64,000 bases of DNA, from NCBI GenBank assembly GCA_000827325.1, contig KN832873.1:1936245-2000244 (forward strand), in the 5' to 3' direction. Below the pieces are notes generated by a model. That model was not told the DNA's origin and did not search any database. It saw only the letters and a program-made list of their open reading frames with translations. Source of the stretch: Oidiodendron maius Zn (lineage: Eukaryota; Ascomycota; Leotiomycetes; Myxotrichaceae). Below, in pieces: positions 1 through 12,844 of the stretch; position 1 is the stretch's first letter, and every line of letters begins with the position of its first letter. The translations under genes were made by a program, and so were the position numbers.

Positions 1-3000
1 AAGGCTGACAAGAACGCCACTGCAGCCAACTTTGGAAGGCATCCCAACTGTAGTCTTGATCACATTTTCAAGTTTGGGTACGAGATCTTTCATGGTTGCT
101 TCATCGAGTTGGTCCAGACAGCGCTCGATTGACTCCATGAGCGGGGACTGTGATACCGCCGTTGTGCGCGCCGAGTCGATTTTCTCCTCAGTAAGATTGT
201 ATTGTGCGGCTCTTAGATAGAGATAGTCGACTCCTTCTGTTTCTAATGTGCTTAACAGACCAATGAGCTCCTCGACCAAGTCCACGACGAACGGCCGAAG
301 CGCTTGCCCCGCACTTTTAATGAGCTTTAGCACCGTGACCGTGGCAAATGCTTGCACTTCTTTTGCAGAGCTCTCGATTCCTTGTCCAGAAAGAAGGAAT
401 GGCAACACTTCTTTCAGCATAGCGTGGGCATGTTTCGAGGATGTTCCTGCCTCAACTTGACGAACAAGGATACCTGTTAAAGCCATGCTGAGTGACAGAG
501 CAGCCTCCCGTACAGAACCTTTGATGTCGTCCATGACTTTGAAAGCCACCTGCCATATTTCGTGCAGATGCTTCTCATACTTCTCAAATTCTCTTCCTTG
601 AACAAGGTCTGCAATGGCAGCACAGCATGCTTGCCGTGTTCGCCATTCTTTACCGAGAATGCTCTTCAGCAAATCCGCCAGAATGTCCTCAAAATACTTG
701 TCCACAGTGATGTTGGGATCCTTTACTAATGCATTCCATATATCATTCATCGATCGCTGAACATTGGGATTGGGATCGAAACGGTAGCGGTATAGTTTCG
801 GGTAGAGTTTTGGATCGATCTCCGAGTCCGAGAGAATGGTGCTCAATCCAAACCTCCCAAATGCGGCGCGAGTGGACCAAGTTGCAGCATTTGACGCAAG
901 TGACATGAATTTATATACTAAACTTTGATCCCCGACCTCATTTGCGAGAGATATAATATCTTTGTACGACGTAACAGACTTCCCTTCGCCAGTTGGTAGA
1001 GCTCCAGGTTCAAATAACTCGGTCTCTTCATCAACCTTGAGCTGGGCATTAGTCCCTGTAAAAGATGCCACGAGATCTTTGACGAGCTTTTCCCTGAGTT
1101 CCTTATCTCCTTGCTCATATACAAGACTAAGCCCACGAGACGCGGTTTCTTGAACAAGCTCATCTCGAGCAGAGAGGAGACCCATGAAAGCAGCTTGGCA
1201 TTCTCTTAATCGGGTTTGTATTTCCTCTAGGTGGCCACAGTTTTGGATAAGTGAGAAGAGCCAAATACCAGACGCTTTTTTAAGTGAGGGTTTGGTCGTT
1301 TTGCAATCTTGCAGGAGCTTGTCTAGTACAGCTCCAAAGGTATGCGGCCGTTTCATACGTCCAACATAGGAGCTGTCGACATCCAGGCCTAATAAAAGTG
1401 CATCAGACTGCCAGCATGCCGCTGCACAGCTTAACGCTTCTCCGATCGTAAAGTGAGTGTCCGCTTGCTTTAATTCAAATAACTCGTACAGACTTTTTAG
1501 TATGATCGAGAGTGGATCTTCGGAGTCCCCATTTGTCTGCTCCTCGAATATAATAGCTAACCGACCTAAAGCTGATATGGCTTTTTCGTTTCCTTTCTTT
1601 GCCTCAGCTGCAAGTATGTCAATAATACCACTAGCTTTAGACATCGATTTTTCGACATATATCCCAGTCAAGGTGCCAGACATACTCATTTGGCCAAGAG
1701 CATTGAAGACAGCTTCTTTCGTCAAATTATCTCTTGTACCGGCCAAAATTTCGAGAAGAAGGGCAACTGCTTCCTGAACAATTGACTGCTCAACTGAGCT
1801 GATGCTATTGTAGTAAGAAGCCCGACTTGTAACATAGCCAAGTGCAAGAATTGAGCCGTGAACTCTGTTCGCATCTGCACCGACTGCCGACGACCACGGC
1901 TGAATATCTATTAGAAGTGACTGGATCAACCTTTGAAGTGAATTCCCTTCGACCACGGGATGTGCAGCGAGAATACCGAGCGCCTGTGCTGCAAGGAATC
2001 GGGTGGCTATATTATTTGACCTTACGGCTATTAGAAGCTCAGCAGCCCGTCCGGAAAGTCGACCAATGACGCTGCTAGGTGTCATAGATGCGATCTCGAC
2101 AAAGCATTTCCCACAGTCTTCAAGGCCATTTCCCTCGTTTCGGAGCATGCCTTCCAAGGCTGCATTGAGAAATATTTCTATCGCATCCTCATCCACAGTT
2201 TTGATATGAGCCTTCATAGTTTCTCGGGACCTTTTATCTGTGCGAAGGAGAACATCCAACTGACGTTCCCAGTCTGCATCAATTGTGAGTGGACTTTCTG
2301 ACTGCTCTAGAGCAGTCAACAAGAGCATTCGCCGGCTGTAACTGATAGCTGGCCCGAATGCAGCGATCTTAGCGCCTGGAAAGTTTCCAAAGACAGATAC
2401 ACCATCTATCTCCATTCCAGTCTTTGTCGCATTTGCTTCATTGGAATTTGCAAGCATGCTATGCCCAGTGAAGAAGACCTTGACCATCTCGCTAAACTCT
2501 GGGAGTGATGTTTTAGTAGCGGAAGGTAACGAATTGAGCAGTCGATACCAGTATGGATCCTATAAAGTGCGAAAGTCAGCTCATATCCACACTAATTTTT
2601 GCGAGTACTCACAAGACCCTTCTTTCCTTCCTCAATGACATCGCTGCGCTCATCGGGACGAGCACCGAGTGCCAGGATGTCTATCCATCTCCCGACGATG
2701 TCGTTGTATTCAAGGCATCTGTTTGCCCAGCGAACTGTTGCAAAACGAGCACTTCTAACAATGCTATCACCTTCTTCTAATGTCATATATTTCAACAGAA
2801 GCAGCCGCAATGCTCCTGTCAAAGTCGGGTCTAAAGGGGGTGCAAATGCGTTCAGTAAACTGCCAAGAGCACTTTCTATGCTTACAAATAGCGCGTCTGA
2901 AGAACCTTCTTCAGTTAATGATCTTAGAAGCCATCGGACTAATGATAGTTTGTGTTCTCGAACAGTGGAAGGAGTAGTCTTCGCTAGAGATCCAAGCGTC

Positions 3001-4362
3001 TCATAGCCTAGCGCCCGTAATGATGCAGCATCTGACGATCTCTCTTCGGGCACTGGCCATCCTTGACCTTCAATAAAGCTTCTCATAAACCCCACCAATG
3101 GCGGAGCAACTTGAGCTAGATCCTCGGCGGAGCTCATTCGGGAAACCCAGTTCATATAGTTGAACAGTGCATTTCGAAACTTCACAGTTTCCAGTCCTTT
3201 GGCCGGCAAGTTCGTACTATCATCAGGTTGTATTCCTTGTCGGACAGTTTTCACGACTTCCAATGTAAAAGTGGTCGAAACAGCTGACTTCGTCAAGATA
3301 GCGAGTAATCTAGTCTGTAAAGCCGGCTTCAGAGTGAAATAGATCTGGAATAGACTCCCAATCCTCTCACGGTCTTCGAGTGATATGGTGGAACGTTTCA
3401 AGAGATCATCACCAATGCTAGATATGCGAGAATTTGAGTCCCCAGAGGCGAAAAGCGCGGGTAAAAAGCGTTCGTCATCTGTGAAGGCACCGCTTGCCAG
3501 GAACGAGAGGACTGTTAATTTACTCTGCGTTAGGTTCAGTCCTTCAGCGGAAGCGGCATTCCATGTCTCCTGTTTGCCGCTCAGAGTCAAGAACTCATAT
3601 TCCGGGACTGAGAGGCCTGGACAAGTCACTCCGGTAGCGTGAGGACGCACGATGCTGAGGAGGAGGAGTTTGCCAAGCCACTCAGCAGTAAATTTGGCAT
3701 CTTCAACATGCTCATCGAGCCCGAGTTGATGCCTCAGCTCTAAATCATCTTTGCTACCACGAGGGGGTATTCGAAGTTTGGGCAAAAGCCGAAGGAATAT
3801 ATTAAACACTGTAGCACAGGTTGGTTTCCCCGCGTCTAGTGAAAGTCCATGAAGCAGCAAAGGAATCAGGTCTATTTGCTCCTGTCAAGTTGTTAACTTC
3901 ATCATTTCCATCTATCTTGGAGAAATTAAATATACCGAGGATGAAAGCTTCCCAATGCTCTGCTGGATAAACATGAGGTCAAAATGGCGTATCATGGAGG
4001 AATCTGGATTGTCCTTATACTGCTTCAACAGAGCGGCAACAGGCAAAATGATTTCCCTGTGGAAAGTTAGTCGTCCTGGCCTTTATATAATAGTGAAACA
4101 TACCGATTACCAGCCAGGCGGACTTTGATATGCTGGCATGTTGAGATGACCTGCAAATTGACGGGTCAGAGCTGTGATATCACATGTTGAGCAGTATCGT
4201 CACCTTGTTGCGCACCGACGGGTGCTCACTGGCAAGCTTGAGGAGCAGAGGCGGCAAGTATACTTTCAAAATGGCCTCCAGCTTGTCATCTTGAGCAAGA
4301 GCTATTTTCATCTCGACCTTGCCAATGAGCTCCAGCTCTCTGGCTTCAGTTGAGTCCGACAT
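1..4362 (-). CDS. ECM29: Proteasome-stabilising HEAT-repeat protein Ecm29 (C-terminus beyond window)
   Basis: The conserved Ecm29 N-terminus is visible: the protein begins MSDSTEARELELIGKVEMK and continues through LPPLLLKLASEHPSVRNK, which is diagnostic of the family. Ecm29 tethers the 20S core to the 19S cap of the 26S proteasome and acts in proteasome quality control. Exons on the minus strand: 4204-4362, 4104-4150, 3936-4056, 2613-3881 and 1-2559, joined by introns of about 47-54 nt in consistent phase. This gives about 1,385 residues; family members have about 1,800-1,900, so roughly the last quarter lies left of the window. The rest is alpha-helical HEAT-type sequence without a catalytic motif, as expected for a scaffold. 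I chose the start at 4362 rather than an in-frame upstream ATG at 4395 because the family's N-terminus starts there. Confidence 0.93.
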
Positions 4363-6660
4363 AGTGAGATTGACTCCAAAATAATGCGCCAGCAATGCAT
4401 TTATTACGATTTGGAAGTAAGAGCGAAAAGGAGATACAGTTTTCGATGGGTATGCAAAGCGTCGACGCAGATAAATATCGCCTCAGAGGCGTGATTACGA
4501 AGATGCGGTGATGCCTCCAGTGCCATTCGCGTCGCTATTTGCCTACACTAGTCCCGCCGTTTCGCCTCTCCATTGTCCAGGGCCGCTCGTTGATTATGGT
4601 CACGTGCACCGTTCCGAACGTACGCTGCTCGCCTGCTTGGACGACCATCCTCTCCTTCTCTGCTCCTCTGGTACTGCAGAGTCCGTTGTTTCCTTCCAGC
4701 AATCGCAGTTGAAGACGAGCGCGTTTGCGCTATAAGGAGGGGAGATTATGTCATCCATTTCTTGCCAGATGACGACAATCTGCTCACGGGATCCCTCCTC
4801 CCGTCTCCAGAGCACTCCAGGCTTCTCGCCGCGGGCTAAGCCAACAGCGTCCTAGAGATATCCAGGAGGGCGGGAAATAAATAACGCCTGGATATAAGAT
4901 GCTCTACGTGTCTGTTCCGCTATCGTCCACCGTTGGCATTCGTGAACAGCCGGATTGGGGAGATTGCCCGGTAATGCGCCTAGACTGGACCACACGAGAA
5001 ACGATTGAGCGTCTGCTGCCTTTAGCGTGCGACGGCACAAGACCTCGCCAGAACGCCATGGCTAGAAGCAAAATCGCCTCTGCCCTCGAAAAAATACTCA
5101 GAGATGGTCTTTTGATTTAGGGTGGCTCTTGGGTAATCACCTTATTTCTAGGCTCGAGCTCTGCTGGGATCGAAATTGCTACCTAGTAGCTTGGCGGTCT
5201 AAAACGTTAGACTGCCCGCCTATGGAATCTGGCCTCCCAGCCGTCTGGGTGGTAAGGACAGCCGAGGAGGATGTCAGCCATGCTCAACGGCAATTGGCCA
5301 GCGCGGTACCAGCTTTCCATGACCCTTGGAATGAGCGTGCGTGATCGCCTCGAGCTTGGACAGCTGGCTCTCGTGTCTGACAGCATATCTACCCATAGGC
5401 GATGGAGATTTAGTAACGGGAATCATTCTACCTCGATCGTCTGGGAAGCGGAGGTTCATGACCCGCCCCCAATCTCGAGTCTGCCCTTCCCGACACAGGG
5501 TGATTCCCAGATATCTCCGGGGCACGGTCGCAGATATCTCGGCTGGGCCGCACCTCCAGGGCCAGGAAGACTGCACGACATTGCCGTCCTAGTTTCCCAT
5601 GTTAGATTATCCAGCCAAGAAATGCTCTGTCCTAGTTACACCACAGGCACCGTCCTTTGGGAAGAAACAGGATGTAACGTTGGGGCGCCCTAGCATGTTG
5701 AAGCCCGAAATCTGTGGAGCATGCCTACAGCATACCTCCGCGGATGAAAGTGATCTACCTCCCCTCATGGATTTTATGTAAAGGAGGGACATGGACATCT
5801 ACTAGCCCCCGGCCGATGGGTCTCTTGGGGGTTGCGAGCCAGCGAAGCCGAAAGGACACTTCTTGTTTGACCGCAAATAGCGACGGCCTCTAAGCAAACT
5901 CAGCCTCAAGGGAAAAGTGACAACTCCTCTGTACCCATGCTCTTCTGACAAAAACTTAGCCGTTAGGTTTATCGCTGCTTTCCACGCTGCCAATAGGAGT
6001 GACTAGTAAATGGGCCCCTCTAGCTACGAAGGAAGTAGTCACGTTAGGTACCTTATAGTACGTGTGTAATTCCAATTCCTAAAGGATTACGCTACGACTC
6101 GTGATTTCTGATGACTTTGGAGTGAACCGAATCCCTCTGCAGTTCGACCGATTCATGGAAGTGCAGAGATTTCGTACCCTTGGATTCCCTAAACGTTCAT
6201 GGCATTTGTGGCTGCATCTGGGCCAGTCTGAGGCTACTACGGCCTCTGCATTGCCACGGTGTCGACCATTCTCGTTGCAGCAGTACAGGGAGCGACCGGC
6301 TCAAGCGGTTGCTCCTGTTTGACAGTTCTCCTGGCTGTTCCTTCCCCGGTGGACGGAACTCGATCATTTTGCAGATGCGAGGTCAACGTGGTGATTCGTC
6401 GAGGCGTCAACAATCTCGATTGCCTCCCATCGCCCCTAGGCAAAAGACAGAAGACGTGCGATCCGAGTCCCGCCCTGCCTCTCCGGTCGAAGATAGTCCT
6501 TCTGGGAGTGGAAGAAATAGACTGCCACCACGGTCTCGAAGTGGGTGTTGGTGGGTATTGGCATAAGAACGTCCAAGACCAACGGCTTACAGATGCTTCC
6601 AGGACATGCAGAACTCGTAGTTCGTTTCCTCGGCTGCCTACTATTTCCCTTCTGACTTGA
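4363..6660. other. Gene-poor intergenic stretch
   Basis: About 2.3 kb without a convincing gene. The open frames on both strands are short, overlap each other, and show no recognisable domain. Composition is not strikingly AT-rich. The left end must hold the ECM29 promoter. A near-perfect inverted repeat lies at 5193-5216. The right end leads into the damaged 5' part of the zinc-cluster regulator. Confidence 0.6.
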
Positions 6661-9051
6661 TATAGAGGTAAAGTGCGATGAGCAGCGACCCACTTGCGGA
6701 GTGCGTTTCTCCCTTACAGTGTTCTAATTCAAGAGCGTTTAGAGGTTAACGATATAGCAGCAATGTCTCCGCTTAGATCATGTCTGGTACTTTAGAGCCA
6801 TCCCCTTATTCGAGTCACAGCTGAAAATTGTTGCAGTGATTATAATCCGCGAGTCCTATTTAAGGACGACACTTCTAGGGTAGTCGAGCGGATGCAAGAG
6901 GTCTCAACAGCAGGAAATTCTGTTTGGGATCGTAAGTTTCCTCTGCTACATACAACAGTTTTCACTAATATCTACGCAGCCAGCGTTCCCCAACGTGAAC
7001 AGTCCCAGGATCGATCCATTGAAGATATACTGCCCCCATTCTCAGCCTTGACCACGGACGAAGAGCGAGAGAGAAAGGCAGAGTTGAAGAACCCCGGAAC
7101 TTACCATGTAGTTGCAAATCTGGACAGCTTTGTTAAATTGCCAGAGTATAGGGAGGATAATGCACCAATTTCAGGCGAAGGAGATGCAGGAAACCTAACA
7201 TCACCAGCTCTAGCAGACGAGGATGATACTCCAAGCAGCTTATCCGCCGATCCCATAGCTGCTGCAGATGATCCAAACGTAGTCATCCTTAGAGTGTTTG
7301 AAGAACCTCCTCGAAAGTCGTCAGCCCAGCTTTCTATTAGATCTACGACCAACCCGGTTTCCCCGGCATCATCTCATGGCTCCTTGGCAACGACCTCGCG
7401 ACAAACCACTCAACGGAGTACACAATATACGGACAGCCAAGGCCTTTCAATGCTCGACGTAGCCCGTAGCGGAGGCCAAGATGCACAGCTATTGCAGCAT
7501 TACCGAACAGCGATATCTCCTTACATACTACGAACTCAAAGGCCTGAAGGAGATGAAGATCTGTTCGAAATACAAGCTAGAAACTATCCTCCGGTAACTA
7601 ACTCTTTCTCTAATATTTACGTCGATCTTCTAGAACCAACATCTTCTAGCTCTTTCATGCCATGATGGCCCTTGCTGCCCTTAGCATGGCCGTGCAGAAC
7701 GGTACGCAAAACGCATATGCTTTGGAACATTATCAGCAAGTAATACCAGCATTGAAGATCATTGTCCAAAGCTCGCAGGATTCATACTCAGATGGAGCAC
7801 TATTTACGCACTTCATCCTCTTGTTGTACGAGGTATGTTCGAAGACTCCATTTATTCCAGTCTCCATCCTGGACTGTGGTGCCATGGATCAGCTCTTAAA
7901 ACCCTGTCTATCGTGCATTACCTGCTACTCTTGCAGTATAAGCTCTAACATGTTGAAGATAGCAGCAGCCGGGCATAAAGAGCATAATATGTGGCAACAC
8001 CACAGGTCAGTAGTCGCCATCCATAAATTACCTTTTGAAGTGCTCTATTCTAACTCTCTACGAAAAGCGACCAACTTCTAAAAATTGTCACTCTGCGACG
8101 ACAAGCGCACGGGGTGGAAGCATATGATTTCCTAGTCTGGTTAGTCTGCCGAATCGATATATACGCTCTACTGTGTGCCAGCGGAAACGGAATATTTGTG
8201 GAAGTCTTGTTGAAGGAAAACATGCTCCCGGTGCCTGAAAGAACGCTACCCCCAATTTCTTTAGACAATGACTCGTCGTTCTATCCGGAAGAGCATCCCT
8301 TCTTTCCAATTCTCCAGAGAATCAGCCAGGAAGTGTTTTTAGTTGCCTTGCAGATGGGTCAGCTAGGTCGAGATCTTAGAGCCGAAGCCAGGACAAGGCA
8401 ATATGACATGCAGAATGTCTCGATATCTGATTCTCTCTTTATAATGAATAGACAAACTCGTATCGAGAACCTTCATCGCGCTTTAGAGCATTGTAGGGCA
8501 TCTTGGAGGATCAGGTTCCCGGAATATTGGACTTGGCTTGCAAGCTTGGAATCTCTGCCCCGCAGGGTCTTCACTTGGGTGCAAAACGTTTGTCCTCCCG
8601 CTTCGTCATACAACATATACTGATGCAACAGCAGTCATACATGCTAGTTCGTGCATGCGTGATCTACGCCCATACAAGCTTGTTTCCTGGGCAATTATCC
8701 CGCCCTGCTCCAGAATCTGATCTCCAAATTAGAACTTGCGTGACGGAAATTCTACAGGCAGCACACATGACGTTTTCTCAGCAGCAAATTGACCCCCGGT
8801 TTATCGTCTTCCCACTATTCATGGCTGGTTTTGCAGCAACCGAGCCTGGGCAGAAAGATATTGCGCTGAACATGATAAGGGCAGTCGAGCAGCACAGTTT
8901 TGGCAGTTCCACTCAGAGTGTCCGGAAGTTACTTGAGGCGATATATGAGAATCAGCGCATCGCCATCCTACAGACCGGCGACTCTGCTCTGGTAGACTGG
9001 GTGGAAGAAATGGAGCTACGAGGGCAGCCCCCGATAATTTATGGCATATAA
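6661..9051 (+). CDS. Fungal_trans_2 (Zn2Cys6-type) transcriptional regulator, DNA-binding end apparently degenerate
   Basis: The regulatory half is clear. Exons about 6837-6931, 6980-7593, 7650-7832, 7959-8005, 8068-8587 and 8632-9051 join in frame. The protein reads DYNPRVLFKDD, then VVERMQEVSTAGNSVWD, a Ser/Thr-rich linker, then FHAMMALAALSMAVQNGTQN and IAAAGHKEHNMWQHH, all typical of fungal Fungal_trans_2 regulators. Such proteins normally start with a Zn2Cys6 cluster. Here only fragments are readable: a CRTR stretch near 6607-6618 and KCDEQRPTCG at 6671-6700. The first and fifth cysteines are not in frame, stops interrupt the segment, and no start codon joins it. I see an intact activation/regulatory domain with a damaged or unusually spliced zinc cluster; the target genes cannot be told. 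The start given is where the first zinc-cluster fragment becomes readable. Confidence 0.75.
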
Positions 9052-9947
9052 TGTTACAACCAAGATCTAAGCTTTATGATCTCTTAACGCTCAAGGAGAG
9101 ATAACGAGGAATGATTATGAGAAACGACCTCGACATAGATTTAATCCATGGCTTCAAAAATTGTAAATTTGCCACCACCACATATAATTTATAGGCACAA
9201 CATAGCTTATTTTATATACTTGCAAACCAGCGTTGGCACTAAAAGCTAGGGAGTAGATACAATGATCTGCCGTAATTATGGCCATACAATAACAACATGA
9301 GTGTCTACCAGCTGAGATATGATAATGGGTTAGTGTCAGAGGTTACAGGGTGAGCTGGTTCATCGTGATGAGTTCAATACTGGTGTGTTGTGTGGAATCA
9401 GTTGTGTTGTCTAGAGTTCCAAAGCTGCATATAACTACACAATATATAGTATGCCGCCATTCGCTACGTTACGAATATACGGATCATCCGTTCGGATCCG
9501 AATGCCCGAATATCCTTCACAGTTGGTATTGTTGTGGAAATCGTTGTTCGAGAAGATGTCGAGAAGGTTCAGCCTTGTAAATCAGCCTTACGACAACAAT
9601 GTCAGCCTTGTATAGTCACGTGTGATTTGCTTCTTATCGTTGGTGGGCCGGAACTTTGGCGAGCACAATCTTCCCACTCCGACAGCAGCACGAAAACATG
9701 TACTCAGAGACAGCACATGATGTTTTCCAGGGAGACTGAATCTTTTTGCTGATATTGCTGACAATCTCAGCCAATCTCCTCTATATCTTCACTCACCCGT
9801 CGCCGTCGGGGTCGCAAGCCAGCGTTTCTCTGCTGGGCGTTTCTACGTCACTTAGCAGCCTTCACACCATTTGTCCAGGGCCTCCCCTCTTCAGACGCCG
9901 AAAACGAAAATCTACAACAACCTTCTTCAATACGACGGCTGCCGAAT
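9052..9947. other. Intergenic region, regulator to UBX gene
   Basis: Roughly 900 bp. The first half is AT-rich and probably the 3' untranslated and downstream part of the regulator gene; the second half must hold the promoter and 5' UTR of the UBX gene. No gene seen. Confidence 0.6.
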
Positions 9948-11652
9948 ATGGATGACGCTGTTGATATGTTTACCGCCTTTACCGGCACCACCCCGGAGAT
10001 AGCGAGGCGGTATTTAGGAATGACAGAGAACAATACTGAGCAGGCAATTCAACTCTTCTTCGACTCCCCAGATCTAGCTTCTGGTATGGATCGACCCTCT
10101 CAACCGCCTCAACCGCCTCAACCACGCGCCCCTTCGATCCCAAGGTCGACTCATCCTCAGCAACGTTCCACCAGCGTCGGTCGAGAAGACGCACAAGGCG
10201 TGGTTCACCTCGACTCCGACGACGAAGTGGAGATGGATGTTGATACAAGTGACGAGCAGTCTGCGGTTCGTGCTGCGGCTGCGGCTGCTGAAATCGAAGA
10301 TGATGAGGCCATGGCCAGGAGGATGCAGGAAGAGCTCTATGCTGGCGGTGATAGTAGTGGCGGCTACGATGCGGACGGAGTTAGGGCTCCCATTGCAAGG
10401 ACAACGGAGACTCTTGTCGGGGGACCTGATGCTGATTACGCAGATGATATGCATGCACAAGCGATGCAGCAGATTCGTGCCAGACAGCAATATCGGTCAA
10501 CTGGTATGGATATCAGCACTTTCCAGCTGCGATTCGGCTGTATTCTGTGAGCTAACATTTTATGTAGTACGTCCTGGCGTTTTCAACCAACGCCCAGTTC
10601 CGTCAATCTGGGACGAGTCGGCAGATCCAGACACTCGCCGTCGAGGTTTAGCACAGGCAACCGGAGGAGCTTCAGAGCACTCTTCCAAAGCTGCTCGTCT
10701 GGCGGAACTCTTCAGGCCACCCTTCGAACTCATGAATCAAATACCTTGGGATGTCGCACGGGACAAAGGAAAGGAAGAGGGAAAGTGGCTTCTTGTCAAT
10801 GTTCAAGATCCATCTATCTTCGATTGCCAGCAGTTGAACCGCGACATATGGAAGCACGATGGCATCCGAGAGCTTGTCAAAGAGAATTTTGTATTCATGC
10901 AATACTCCAAGGATGATCCGCGAGGGAACCAGTACATCCAGTATTACTTCCCCTTAAAAGATAGCGATGCGGCGTATCCTCATATCGCCATCGTCGATCC
11001 ACGAACTGGAGAGCAAGTTAAAGTATGGTCTGGTCCACCTGTGCCAGTTGCTAGCGACTTTTTGATGCAGCTGGTAGAGTTCCTCGATCGATATAGCCTT
11101 GATGTCACAAAGAAGAACCCTGTTGCCAAGCGGAAACCAGAGAAGCCGAAGGCAGTGGATGTGGACCGGCTCACAGAGCAGGAGATGCTTGATCTAGCAC
11201 TGCAAAATAGCCTCGCAAGCGACCACCAAGGTCCGAGAGAACATGATCCAGACGACCTGACCAAGAGTTTTGAGACCTTCGGTAAGGGGAAGGGAAAGGA
11301 ACTTGAGGAGGAGTGTGCCGAGCCTACTAATGGCCACTCTCAGGCGGCTACAACGGCTTCGCCATTCTCCCAGATAATGTCGAACAATCCTCACACGGAG
11401 CCTGCCCCAGGACCAGACGTTACGCGCATCCAGTTTAGGCACGCCGATGGGCGAGTCGTGCGAAGATTTCATACCAGCGATCCGGTAAGACGGATCTATG
11501 AATGGCTCAAAGCCGATCCCTTTGAGGGCAAGGCGGGGATTGAGTTTGATCTGAAGGGGATGGGTAAGGACTTAATCGACTACTTGGATGAAACCATCAG
11601 AGATGCAGGACTTAATAATGGGACGGTCATGGTGGAATTTCTCGAGGATTAG
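9948..11652 (+). CDS. UBA-UAS-UBX domain protein (Ubx5/UBXN7-like Cdc48 adaptor)
   Basis: Two exons, 9948-10503 and 10568-11652, give 546 residues. Residues about 3-40 form a UBA domain (FTAFTGTTPEIARRYLGM, then EQAIQLFFDSP). An acidic, Ala-rich linker carries a UIM-like segment near AMARRMQEELY. The middle has a UAS thioredoxin-like domain beginning at FRPPFELMNQIPWDVARDKG and including KWLLVNVQDPSIFDCQQLNR. The C-terminus is a UBX domain (IQFRHADGRVVRRFHTSDPV, ending NGTVMVEFLED). This order matches yeast Ubx5 and human UBXN7, adaptors linking Cdc48/p97 to ubiquitylated substrates. A second UIM-like helix, QEMLDLALQNSLAS, precedes the UBX domain. The intron is a normal 64 nt. Confidence 0.9.
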
Positions 11653-12844
11653 GTCACGGATTTCTTAGGGTCAGGTCGGGGTCTGCATGGGAAGTAGTTG
11701 AGATGCAGCACAGCAGTCGCTGCAGGATTGCTACAACTCCAGGTGCTTGCTTGCTCGTCGATTTGAAAGTTCCGAGGAACATAGTACTGGCGTTATGCTT
11801 GCTTTTGTGGCTCTTCCACACTCCTCGTCATAGCATTTAGAAGAGGTCCCCCGTGGCCATTGAAACAGAGCATAGAGAATGGAAGACAGGATTCAGACTG
11901 GTGCCATTCTGACCTGCACATGGTCGCTCGCCCACATCCAGCCCTATGAGGAGGTAACTGGCGGTGATCCGCGCTCCGCGCTTCACGATCCGAACCACCG
12001 CGGGCACTAGCACGTCGTCCAGCCGTGCCCCGTACTGTAATGTACCTGCTGCACCACAAGTCGTGGTGTAGATCTCCAGTGTGGCGAGCCGGCCAAATGC
12101 GCGTCCGGGAGAAAGGAGAAAGGCAGTCGCAGTGTTTACGAACCCCTGGCAGTCAACAATCGCGCACACATCAGCGCTGGTTGGACCTGGTGAGAGCACG
12201 ACAAATTTAAAATCTCGCTGCTGCCCAGGGAATTCTTCGCCGTGAAACACGTAAGAGCTGCCCTTTTGACCGCCTAAGCCTGGATCCAATCGTTCCTACC
12301 CCCCCGCAGATGGTCAAAACACCTTCCCCGTCGCCCGCCCCCCTCTGTTCTCTCACCCATCGTCCATCCCCTTGGCAACGCAGCGCCTCTGTTCCGTCTG
12401 CCTTGCTGTACTTTGCCGGTCACGATCTCGACGATGACCACTCGCTGACTCGATAGGCCTTGGTCAATACCGACCCTCCTTTATTGTTGCTAGACATTTG
12501 CTGCTAGACATTTGCTGCGAGATTCACAGTGGTCTTATCTTGTCTCGCAACTAGCACGAGACCCCGCTATCACCACGTTAACGAGGCACGCGAACCTGCA
12601 ACCCCAAACCCTGGCACAACTTCATATTTCCAGGGGCTCTCTCAATTCACCCGATCTCCTTCTTTTGGCTTCTTTTCTCTCTTTGCCTCTTTGCTTGTCG
12701 CTTTGCTGGATTTAAGCCCACCGCTAGAAACGAAAGGTTTGGCAGATACTGCTCGAATCCTTCAACGAGCCGCACAACTTCGTCAGGCCCCACCTCCCTG
12801 TTCACATCTTCGACAGAGGTTTTGGGTTCTATACACGGAGCAAG
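11653..12844. other. Intergenic region and long 5' leader of kinase gene
   Basis: About 1.2 kb. A 150-codon minus-strand frame (11837-12289) starts with ATG but shows no known domain and I do not call it a gene. The last 350 bp are pyrimidine-rich (CT runs around 12650-12710), typical of a fungal core promoter and 5' UTR before the kinase start. Confidence 0.5.

Noticed and set aside
5128-5240. tRNA gene in the gene-poor stretch
   Set aside because: A T-arm-like and an anticodon-arm-like segment are present, but the anticodon loop would be four bases and the stems do not form a cloverleaf.
5271-5693. 140-codon plus-strand frame in the gene-poor stretch
   Set aside because: No domain and heavily overlapped by frames on both strands.
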